A program made the position numbers and the translations under genes. 8,318 bases of DNA, taken from NCBI GenBank assembly GCA_021779335.1, contig JAJYAW010000105.1:1-8318 (forward strand), written 5' to 3'. Below are positions 1-4,972 of this stretch, in pieces. This DNA is from Myxococcales bacterium. GTDB lineage: Bacteria > Myxococcota > Myxococcia > Myxococcales > Anaeromyxobacteraceae. How positions within the stretch are numbered: position 1 is the stretch's first letter; every line of letters starts with the position of its first letter. Below the pieces are notes generated by a model that searched no databases, was not told the DNA's origin, and saw only the letters and a list, made by a program, of their open reading frames with translations.

Positions 1-235
1 CCTTGCCCGTAATGGCGCGATCATCGGCACATTTCGCGGCGCCGTCTCGGGCCAGATTCTAGAATCGCCCCGAGGCGCCGGCGGCTTCGGCTACGATCCG
101 CTCTTCGTCCCGGCCGGGCGGGCCCTCACCATGGCGGAGCTCCCGCCGGAGGAGAAGGACGCCCTGTCGCACCGCGGGGCGGCCTTCCGGGCGCTCCGGC
201 CGGCGCTGGCGCGGCTGGCGGGCGGCCCGGGCTGA
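1..235 (+). CDS. rdgB: RdgB/HAM1 XTP/dITP pyrophosphatase, 3' end
   Basis: This is the C-terminal part of the house-cleaning nucleotide pyrophosphatase that hydrolyses XTP, dITP and ITP to monophosphates, keeping deaminated purines out of DNA. The gene enters from the left edge; the reading frame begins at base 2 and ends at TGA 233-235. The visible 77 residues carry the family signatures in order: a G-x-I strand, PRGAGGFGYDPLF, the T-x-AEL segment, and EEKDALSHRGAAF with the conserved SHR near the C terminus. The family is about 200 residues long, so roughly the last 40 percent is present. Codon use is odd: 10 of the first 32 codons end in A or T, while all 45 later ones end in G or C. The tRNA array follows about 100 bp downstream. 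Identification is secure. Confidence 0.93.
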   Translation, partial: LARNGAIIGTFRGAVSGQILESPRGAGGFGYDPLFVPAGRALTMAELPPEEKDALSHRGAAFRALRPALARLAGGPG

Positions 236-264
236 GCGGGCGGCCCCCCGCGGGCGCCCCGGCC

Positions 265-293
265 TTGACGGCGACGGGCCGAGAGGCTAATCA
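265..293 (+). promoter_or_regulatory. Sigma-70-like promoter for the tRNA array
   Basis: A TTGACG box at 265-270 is followed after 17 bp by TAATCA at 288-293, inside the short AT-richer patch GGCTAATCAG. GCTAAT at 286-291 is a better -10 match but gives a spacing of only 15 bp. Transcription would start near 300, about 40 nt upstream of the tRNA-Pro gene. The stretch 236-339 contains nothing else I can recognise. Confidence 0.55.
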
Positions 294-339
294 GTCGCCC
301 TCTCGGTCGGGCCCGCCTGGGGTCAAGCCGCGTAGGATC

Positions 340-413
340 CGGGGCGTAGCGCAGCCTGGTAGCGCGTCTGCCTTGGGCGCAGAAGGTCGTCGGTTCGAAT
401 CCGGCCGCCCCGA
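340..413 (+). tRNA. tRNA-Pro (anticodon TGG)
   Basis: A full cloverleaf can be folded by eye. The acceptor arm CGGGGCG pairs with CGCCCCG, followed by discriminator A413. The D arm starts GCGCAGCCTGG. The anticodon stem TCTGC/GCAGA encloses the loop CTTGGGC, which gives anticodon TGG at 373-375. The T arm contains GGTTCGAATCC. No CCA is encoded (the next bases are CTT), so the 3' end depends on CCA-adding enzyme. It is the first gene of a Pro-His-Arg-Lys run. Confidence 0.95.
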
Positions 414-492
414 CTTTCGGCTCTTTCACAGCACGGCGATGGCAGGGCCTCCACGCGGCCCGCAGGGCACCTGACGGCGCAGCTCAATTTAC

Positions 493-569
493 GGTGGGTA
501 TAGCTCAACTGGTAGAGCACTGGACTGTGGATCCGGGGGTTAAGGGTTCGAACCCCTTTACTCACCCCA
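493..569 (+). tRNA. tRNA-His (anticodon GTG)
   Basis: The extra 5' G (position -1) typical of tRNA-His is encoded at 493 and pairs with C566, the discriminator. The acceptor stem contains one G-U pair. The anticodon stem CTGGA/TCCGG holds the loop CTGTGGA with anticodon GTG. The T arm is AAGGG-TTCGAAC-CCCTT. Unlike its three neighbours this gene encodes CCA, at 567-569. It lies 79 bp after tRNA-Pro without an obvious promoter of its own, so co-transcription from the 265 promoter is likely. Confidence 0.95.
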
Positions 570-587
570 GCTTCAAACGCGACACCC

Positions 588-661
588 GCGCCCGTAGCTC
601 AGCTGGACAGAGCAGCGGCCTTCTAAGCCGCTGGTCGGGGGTTCGAGTCCCTCCGGGCGCG
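588..661 (+). tRNA. tRNA-Arg (anticodon TCT)
   Basis: The acceptor stem GCGCCCG/CGGGCGC is perfect, with discriminator G661. The anticodon stem GCGGC/GCCGC holds the loop CTTCTAA, giving anticodon TCT, which reads AGA/AGG codons. The T arm is GGGGG-TTCGAGT-CCCTC. CCA is not encoded. It starts only 18 bp after the CCA of tRNA-His, so the two very probably share a transcript. Confidence 0.95.
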
Positions 662-683
662 CCTTTCCGCGTCCGGAGCGCCT

Positions 684-719
684 CCCGCGGGGCGTGCAGG
701 CGTTGACAGCCCCCGCGGG
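684..719 (+). repeat. 9-bp inverted repeat around the tRNA-Lys -35 box
   Basis: CCCGCGGGG at 684-692 and CCCCGCGGG at 711-719 are exact reverse complements separated by 18 bp. The loop contains TTGACA of the following promoter. Each arm also holds the self-palindrome CCCGCGGG. It could be a terminator hairpin for the Pro-His-Arg transcript (there is no T-run) or a binding site acting on the promoter. Confidence 0.5.
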
Positions 720-731
720 CGTTGGTAGATC
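703..731 (+). promoter_or_regulatory. Sigma-70-like promoter for tRNA-Lys
   Basis: A perfect consensus -35 box TTGACA at 703-708 is followed after exactly 17 bp by TAGATC at 726-731. The expected start near 740 gives a precursor leader of about 65 nt before tRNA-Lys. This indicates that tRNA-Lys can be transcribed independently of the three upstream tRNAs. Confidence 0.65.
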
Positions 732-806
732 CGCGACCCCTCGGCCATCCCGAGCGCAGCAGCAGCACCGCCGGACCGCAGCGAGCAGGCCGCAGCGAGC
801 AGACCA

Positions 807-879
807 GGGCGCGTAGCTCAACTGGCAGAGCAATGGACTCTTAATCCATAGGTTGAAGGTTCGATTCCTTCCGCGCTCA
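807..879 (+). tRNA. tRNA-Lys (anticodon CTT)
   Basis: The acceptor arm GGGCGCG pairs with CGCGCTC (one G-U) with discriminator A879. The anticodon stem ATGGA/TCCAT encloses the loop CTCTTAA, giving anticodon CTT at 840-842, specific for AAG codons. The T arm is GAAGG-TTCGATT-CCTTC. CCA is not encoded. A strong hairpin lies about 25 bp downstream, so this ends the tRNA array. Confidence 0.94.
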
Positions 880-901
880 CTCACGCAGGACCGAAGAATC
901 A

Positions 902-934
902 GAGGGCCCCACTGGACGGACCAGCGGGGCCCTT
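902..934 (+). terminator. Terminator hairpin after tRNA-Lys
   Basis: AGGGCCCC at 903-910 pairs with GGGGCCCT at 926-933. After an A-C mismatch, CTGG at 912-915 pairs with CCAG at 921-924, closing a 5-nt loop ACGGA. The stem has 12 base pairs and is followed by TTCGC, a very weak T-run, as is usual in high-GC genomes. Its position just after the tRNA array supports a terminator role. Confidence 0.7.
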
Positions 935-1110
935 CGCATGTCCGTGGGCGACCCGGCGTCACCGGGAGCGGGCCCCCGCTCACCGTCTCCGCCGCCGCGG
1001 AGCGCTCCTGCGCCCCGCCTGGGTCCGCGGCGTCCTCCTGGGCCGGCGCACCCTGGACCGGGCGCGGGACGTGAGCCTCCTTTAGGACAGCCAGACGCGC
1101 CGTCGTGTCG
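935..1110. other. Intergenic stretch, no gene recognised
   Basis: Open frames cross this stretch, but none shows a start with a ribosome binding site or a recognisable protein. The + strand frame running through it into the anti-sigma gene is a frame extension without a start signal. It probably holds the promoter of the sigma factor gene, but I could not identify convincing -35/-10 or ECF-type boxes. Confidence 0.4.
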
Positions 1111-1128
1111 CCTGGGAGGCTTCCCAGG
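1111..1128 (+). promoter_or_regulatory. Perfect 7-bp inverted repeat at the sigma factor start
   Basis: CCTGGGA (1111-1117) and TCCCAGG (1122-1128) are exact reverse complements around GGCT. In RNA this hairpin would bury GGGAGG, the Shine-Dalgarno candidate for the GTG start at 1128, and would include the first base of that start. As DNA it could equally be an operator. Confidence 0.45.
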
Positions 1129-1640
1129 TGTTCTCGCGGAAGGAGGCGGTCTTGACCGACCACCGGGACACGGTCGCCGAGCTCTATCGGCTCCATGGCC
1201 CGGCCGTGTACCGGCGCTGCCTGCGGCTCCTCGGGCAAGCCGACCTGGCGCGCGACGCGACCCAGGAGGTCTTCGTGAAGCTGGTGCGCCACCTGGACGG
1301 CCTGGCCGACCGCGAGACGGCCCTGCCGTGGATCTACCGGGTCGCGACCAACCACTGCCTCAACTTGAAGCGCGACGGCCGGCGGCGCGGAGAGGGGGCC
1401 GCGCTCCCCGACCTCGACCTGGCCGACACCGCCGGCGCGGAGCCCTTCCCGGACCGGACCCTGGCCCGGCAGGTGCTGGCCAGGTTCGACGCGGCGACCC
1501 AGGCGGTGGCGGTGGGTGCCCTGGTCGACGGCTTGGACCACCAGGAGCTGGCCGCGCTCCTCGGCGTCTCGCGCCGCACCGTGGCGCGCCGGCTGGAGCA
1601 CTTCCTCGACGGCGCCCGCCGCCTCCTGGGGGGGACCTGA
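1128..1640 (+). CDS. ECF-type RNA polymerase sigma factor
   Basis: This encodes an extracytoplasmic-function (sigma-70 family, group 4) factor that would direct RNA polymerase to a small regulon. The protein has 170 residues from GTG 1128, a usual ECF length. Region 2 spans about residues 17-83 (ELYRLHGPAVYRRCLRLLG, ARDATQEVFVKLVRHL, WIYRVATNHCLN). Region 4 spans about 110-165, with helix-turn-helix LAALLGVSRRTVARRLEHFL. The linker between them is short and charged; no extra domain is present. Two starts are possible. GTG 1128 has GGGAGG 8 nt upstream but inside a hairpin, and TTG 1152 has AAGGAGG 5 nt upstream and would give 162 residues. I give the longer form because its extra codons all end in G or C. 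The anti-sigma gene starts 2 nt after the stop, so the pair is one operon. The target promoters and inducing signal are not visible. Confidence 0.9.
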   Translation: MFSRKEAVLTDHRDTVAELYRLHGPAVYRRCLRLLGQADLARDATQEVFVKLVRHLDGLADRETALPWIYRVATNHCLNLKRDGRRRGEGAALPDLDLADTAGAEPFPDRTLARQVLARFDAATQAVAVGALVDGLDHQELAALLGVSRRTVARRLEHFLDGARRLLGGT

Positions 1641-1642
1641 CC

Positions 1643-2380
1643 ATGGAGGCCCGCTGCCCTTCGGACCCGGCCCTCGAGCGCCACCTCCTGGCGGGGGCCT
1701 CCTCCCCGCTCGAGGGGCACGTGTCCGCCTGCGCCTCTTGCGCGGCCCGGCTCGAGGCGATGAACCGGCTGGCCGAAGCCTTCCACCGGGAGGTCTACCC
1801 GGCCACGCTGGCGGCGGTGCAGGCCGCCGCGGCGGCGCACCGTCGGGAGAGGCTGCGCTGGCTGGTGCTGGGGCCGGCCCTGGCCGCGGCCGTGGCGGCG
1901 GCGCTCACCCTGACCCGCCTGGCGGCGCCGCCGGCGGAAGACGCCGGCGCCACGGGGGGGCTGGGCCTCACCGTCCTCGTGCAGGAGGGCGCCGGAGCCC
2001 GGGCCGTCCGCAGCGGCGAGGCGGTGGACGCGGCGGCGGCGCTTCGCTTCCGGATCCACGCCGCCTCGGCCTGCCGGCTCTGGATCCTCTCGCTCGACGC
2101 TGCCGGGGAGTTCACCCGCCTCTACCCGGGCGAGGGCACCGGCGGGGCCGCCGTCCGCGGCGCGGTCGAGATCCCGGGCGACGCCGTGCTCGATGGCCGG
2201 GCCGGACCGGCGCGGATCGTGGCGGTCTGCACGCCCGGCCCGGCCAAGTGGCGGGCGCTGGCGGCGCAGCTCAAGGGCACGGCCGCGGTGAGCGAGGACT
2301 TCGTGCGCGCCCCTCCGAACGCCGCGGCGCTTCCGGCCGGCGCGACGCTGGCCTCGGTGCTGCTCGAGAGGCGGTCCTGA
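1643..2380 (+). CDS. Membrane anti-sigma factor with zinc-finger motif and DUF4384-like domain
   Basis: This is the probable membrane-bound partner that holds the upstream ECF factor inactive. The 245-residue protein has a short cytoplasmic N terminus with H26-x3-C30-x2-C33, the core of the ZAS/zf-HC2 anti-sigma motif. One membrane segment follows at about residues 72-90 (WLVLGPALAAAVAAALTL). An outside domain occupies about 105-215. That domain contains LRFRIHAASACRLWILSLD, then GEFTRLYP; the alternating strands and the G-x-F-x-x-LYP element resemble DUF4384, a domain frequent in envelope-associated proteins. Start ATG 1643 lies 2 nt after the sigma gene stop, so translation is probably coupled. 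Pairing and topology are strongly suggestive of an anti-sigma role; the DUF4384 assignment is by eye and moderate. The sensed signal is unknown. Confidence 0.78.
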   Translation: MEARCPSDPALERHLLAGASSPLEGHVSACASCAARLEAMNRLAEAFHREVYPATLAAVQAAAAAHRRERLRWLVLGPALAAAVAAALTLTRLAAPPAEDAGATGGLGLTVLVQEGAGARAVRSGEAVDAAAALRFRIHAASACRLWILSLDAAGEFTRLYPGEGTGGAAVRGAVEIPGDAVLDGRAGPARIVAVCTPGPAKWRALAAQLKGTAAVSEDFVRAPPNAAALPAGATLASVLLERRS

Positions 2381-2416
2381 GGTGGCGCGGCGGGCCCCTC
2401 TCCGTGCCGCCCCACC
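2381..2416 (+). terminator. Possible terminator hairpin after the anti-sigma gene
   Basis: GGTGGCGCGGC (2381-2391) pairs with GCCGCCCCACC (2406-2416) with one mismatch, leaving a 14-nt loop. It begins immediately after the anti-sigma stop codon. There is no T-run, so it may instead be a 3' stabilising structure. Confidence 0.4.
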
Positions 2417-2462
2417 AGGGATGAGCCACCGCGCCGATCCCGAGGGTCATCGACTCAACCAG

Positions 2463-2493
2463 GGTGAGCGGCGCGAAGGGGCGCCTCCTCACC
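2463..2493 (+). promoter_or_regulatory. Leader hairpin just upstream of a ribosome binding site
   Basis: GGTGAG (2463-2468) pairs with CTCACC (2488-2493), and GGCGC (2470-2474) with GCGCC (2481-2485), around the loop GAAGGG. These 11 pairs end 3 nt before the AGGAG at 2497-2501. It may protect the mRNA 5' end or modulate translation of the lipoprotein gene. I could not find clear promoter boxes in 2417-2462. Confidence 0.4.
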
Positions 2494-2506
2494 AGCAGGA
2501 GCCCAC

Positions 2507-2914
2507 ATGAAGACCGCCTCGTTGCTCGTCGCCGCCGGAGCACTCGGACTCGCAGCCTGCGGCGGCTCCTCCTCCACCGCGGCCCCGCTCAACCCCTTCC
2601 TGGGGACGCTCACCGTCACGAGCGCGCTCCCGGCCGGCACCAGCACCTGCCAGGCCACCCACGCCGTGACCTTCACCTCGACCGGCGTCAGCGAGCACAC
2701 CGTGAGCGCCGCCGGCGGAGACTGCCTCACCTTCACCAACGGCGACACGTCGAGCCACCAGCCGGCGTCGGTCGGGTCGCCGGCGTGCGCCGAGCTGGAC
2801 GCCGCGGCGGCGCTGGCGCAGGGGCAGAGCTTCACCACCGCGCCGCTGGGGGGGCCGAAGACGTGCCACTGGGAGGACGCCCTCAACCCGCCGTCCGGCG
2901 GCGGCGGCTACTAG
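2507..2914 (+). CDS. Small lipoprotein with cupredoxin-like domain
   Basis: This is a 135-residue exported lipoprotein. Residues 1-17 form a signal peptide ending in the lipobox LAAC, with C18 as the acylated cysteine. After a Ser/Ala-rich linker the body (about 32-135) resembles the plastocyanin/cupredoxin fold by sequence pattern: TFTNGDTSSHQPAS with a candidate first ligand H84, then a conserved-looking PACAELDA, then QSFT, then KTCHWEDALNPPSG with C120-H121. The ALNP after the histidine recalls the HLNP end of cupredoxin-like proteins whose ligand loop is H-x-H rather than C-x4-H-x4-M. Thus copper binding is possible but not shown; cysteines 48, 73, 94 and 120 could instead be disulphides. 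Start ATG 2507 has AGGAG 5 nt upstream. The propeller gene starts 59 nt downstream on the same strand. Confidence 0.62.
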   Translation: MKTASLLVAAGALGLAACGGSSSTAAPLNPFLGTLTVTSALPAGTSTCQATHAVTFTSTGVSEHTVSAAGGDCLTFTNGDTSSHQPASVGSPACAELDAAAALAQGQSFTTAPLGGPKTCHWEDALNPPSGGGGY

Positions 2915-2973
2915 CGCCGAGGCCCGAGGACCGGCCAGGCCATCGCCCCGTCACCGCGCTGGGAGATCCCATC

Positions 2974-4119
2974 ATGACCAGGCCCCACCCATCCCTTCGC
3001 ATCCTGCTCGGCGGCGCGGCGGCCCTCGCCCTGGTCCACTGCCAGGCCGAGACGGCCCCGCTCACGCCGCTGCGCTGGGCCAAGGTGGCCGGCCCCGGCC
3101 CGAACGGCGCGCTGCTCGGGCCGGGGGCGGCCGGCGCCTTCGACGAGCGCGCCAACTTCACCACCGACGCCTTCCCGGACGACGGCACCATCCGCCTCTA
3201 CTACGGCGGCGCCGACGCCACCGGCGGCTGCCCGGGCATCAACGGCGCGCACTGGCGCATCGGCCTGGCCGAGTCGACCGACGGCGTGACCTTCGCCCGG
3301 GTGGCGGGGAGCGAGGCTGGCGGCGCCGTCATCGACAACGGCGCGCCGGGCCAGTTCGACTCGCAGCTCACCTACCGCCCCGACGTCCTCAAGGACGTGC
3401 GCGCCGACGGCTCCCTCGTCTACCGCATGTGGTTCAACGGCAGCACCGAGCCCTTCAACTGCCCCGCGGGCACGCTCGCCCTCGACCGGCGCATCGGCTA
3501 CGCCGAGTCGAGCGACGGCCGCACCTGGACCAAGCACTACGACGGCGACGGGCCGGGCGGCAGCGTGCTGCCGCTGGGGGCCGCCGGGGCCATCGACGAG
3601 CAGCAGGTCGGCTACGTCTGGGTCCTCAAGGACGGCCCCGAGTACAAGATGTACTACTCGGCCAACGACGCCACCAACACCTGGCGCGTGGCGCTGGCCA
3701 CCTCCACCGACGCGCGCCACTGGACCAAGGTGCCCGGCAAGCTGGCAGACGGCGCCATCCTCGACACCGGGCCGGCCGGCAGCTTCGACTTCGCCTGCGC
3801 CTACCAGCCGAGCGTGGTGAAGGAGCGGGACCAGCTCTACCGCATGTGGTACCGCGGCTGCGCGGCGCGCGGCGCCGCCAACGGCCCCAGCAAGGGGACC
3901 ATCGGCTACGCCGAGTCGAACGACGGCATCACCTGGGTCAAGATCCCGCAGCCCGCCGCCGACGGCGCGGCGCTGGGCGTCAGCCCGGCCCCGGCGTTCG
4001 ACTCGGGGGGCCTGACCACCCCGTCGGTCTACCTCGACGCCGCCGGCTGGAGCATGTACTACGCGGGCTTCGACACCGCCGGGCAGTACGCGGCCGGGCT
4101 GGCGCGGGCGCCCCGGTGA
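2974..4119 (+). CDS. Secreted beta-propeller protein (GH43/GH32-like fold)
   Basis: This is a 381-residue exported protein, possibly a lipoprotein. Residues 1-22 form a hydrophobic signal ending LALVHC, which would be an unusual lipobox with His at -1. The rest is built of repeats: IGLAESTDGVTF (96), IGYAESSDGRTW (174), VALATSTDARHW (239) and IGYAESNDGITW (310). These are interleaved with IRLYYGGAD (73), YRMWFNGS (150), YKMYYSAND (224), YRMWYRGC (289) and WSMYYAGFD (359). This spacing of about 70 residues and five Y/W-rich strands fits a five-bladed propeller of the GH43/GH32/GH68 kind. I did not identify a convincing set of catalytic acids, so it may be a hydrolase or a non-catalytic glycan-binding protein. 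Start ATG 2974 has GGGAG 8 nt upstream. The stop overlaps the start of the next gene by 4 nt (GTGA). Confidence 0.8.
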   Translation: MTRPHPSLRILLGGAAALALVHCQAETAPLTPLRWAKVAGPGPNGALLGPGAAGAFDERANFTTDAFPDDGTIRLYYGGADATGGCPGINGAHWRIGLAESTDGVTFARVAGSEAGGAVIDNGAPGQFDSQLTYRPDVLKDVRADGSLVYRMWFNGSTEPFNCPAGTLALDRRIGYAESSDGRTWTKHYDGDGPGGSVLPLGAAGAIDEQQVGYVWVLKDGPEYKMYYSANDATNTWRVALATSTDARHWTKVPGKLADGAILDTGPAGSFDFACAYQPSVVKERDQLYRMWYRGCAARGAANGPSKGTIGYAESNDGITWVKIPQPAADGAALGVSPAPAFDSGGLTTPSVYLDAAGWSMYYAGFDTAGQYAAGLARAPR

Positions 4120-4904
4120 AGGCGCGCGCGGCGCTGGTGCCGCTCCTCGGCGCCCTGGCCGGGGCGGCGCGCGCCCAGACCATGCTCGACCAGGAGCAGC
4201 GGCTCATCGAGATCCACTCGCTGCTGGTGGCGGTGCCCGCCCTGGAGGCGCCCGCGGCGCTGGCGCCGCTGCAGGGGCGCATCGGCCTGGAGGTGATCAC
4301 CATCCCGATCATCGACGGCACCACCGGGGGCAAGACCCAGATCACCGCCTCCGACCAGGCCCGCGCTTTCCCGCGCCTGCGGGCGTCGCTGGGGCTGCCG
4401 CTGGGCGGGGCCTGGAGCGCGGTGGCCGGGCTGGGCTGGGTCCCGCCCATCGAGTACCACCGGGTCAGCTCCGACATGCTCGGCCTGGAGGCCGGCGCCG
4501 CCTGGTCGAGGGGTCCGCTCGCGGCCGGGCTGCGCCTGCACGGTGAGTGGGCCGACTCGAAGAGCCCGGTGACCGACCCGTCCAGCCGCGACCGGCTCGT
4601 CACCCACCTCGGCGGGGTCGACCTGTCGGCGGCGTGGCGCTGGGCGCTCGGCGGGGTCGCGCTCACGCCCTACGCCAGCGTCGGCGCGGTCCGGGTGGAG
4701 GGGACCTTCACGGTCACCAGCGACGGTCACCAGCTCCGGAGCGCCGACACCGACCTGGCGCTCTCGGCCGGGGTGCGCCTGCTGGCGTTCCAGCGGCTCG
4801 AGGTGGTGGCCGAGCTGGAGGCCTTCCCCGGCGTCCTCGTCCACCCCGGCCTCTCGATCGCCTGGGTGCCGGGCGGCGGGACGCGCGGCGCCGCGGACGA
4901 GTGA
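4116..4904 (+). CDS. Secreted protein, probable outer-membrane beta-barrel
   Basis: I do not recognise a named family. The 262-residue product has a clear signal peptide, residues 1-20, with cleavage after ARA before QTMLDQEQ. The mature part alternates glycine/aromatic-rich strands of 9-12 residues with polar turns, for example PRLRASLGLPLGG, WSAVAGLGWVP, LGLEAGAAWSRG, AAGLRLHGEWAD, VDLSAAWRWALGG, LTPYASVGAV, LALSAGVRLLAF and LEVVAELEAFP. This is the pattern of a small outer-membrane barrel of perhaps 8-12 strands. It does not end in the usual terminal Phe/Trp but in a polar tail. GTG 4116 overlaps the stop of the propeller gene, so the two are translationally coupled; the barrel may carry or anchor the propeller at the surface. 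That partnership is inference from gene order. Confidence 0.7.
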   Translation: MKARAALVPLLGALAGAARAQTMLDQEQRLIEIHSLLVAVPALEAPAALAPLQGRIGLEVITIPIIDGTTGGKTQITASDQARAFPRLRASLGLPLGGAWSAVAGLGWVPPIEYHRVSSDMLGLEAGAAWSRGPLAAGLRLHGEWADSKSPVTDPSSRDRLVTHLGGVDLSAAWRWALGGVALTPYASVGAVRVEGTFTVTSDGHQLRSADTDLALSAGVRLLAFQRLEVVAELEAFPGVLVHPGLSIAWVPGGGTRGAADE

Positions 4905-4972
4905 CACCATGACTCCTCGGGTGCTCGCGCTGCTCCTGGTGTCGAGGGTCGCCACCGGCGCGGCCGGCGGCC

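Noticed and set aside
91..906. Minus-strand open frames with phrases such as GFEPTTFCAQ, GVRTLNPRIHSPVLYQLSYT and GTRTPDQRLRRPLL
   Set aside because: These are the well-known spurious translations of the antisense of tRNA genes; they coincide with the Pro, His, Arg and Lys tRNAs.
938..1642. Upstream extension of the anti-sigma frame to 938
   Set aside because: It runs antisense-like through the sigma gene in another frame, has no start signal and gives low-complexity Pro/Arg/Gly sequence. ATG 1643 fits the operon and the protein.
2464..2973. Upstream extension of the propeller frame to 2464
   Set aside because: It lies out of frame over the lipoprotein gene and gives Arg/His-rich sequence, while ATG 2974 has a ribosome binding site and a signal peptide.
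3429..4115. Upstream extension of the barrel frame to 3429
   Set aside because: It is an out-of-frame shadow of the propeller gene; GTG 4116 starts a proper signal peptide with a 4-nt overlap.
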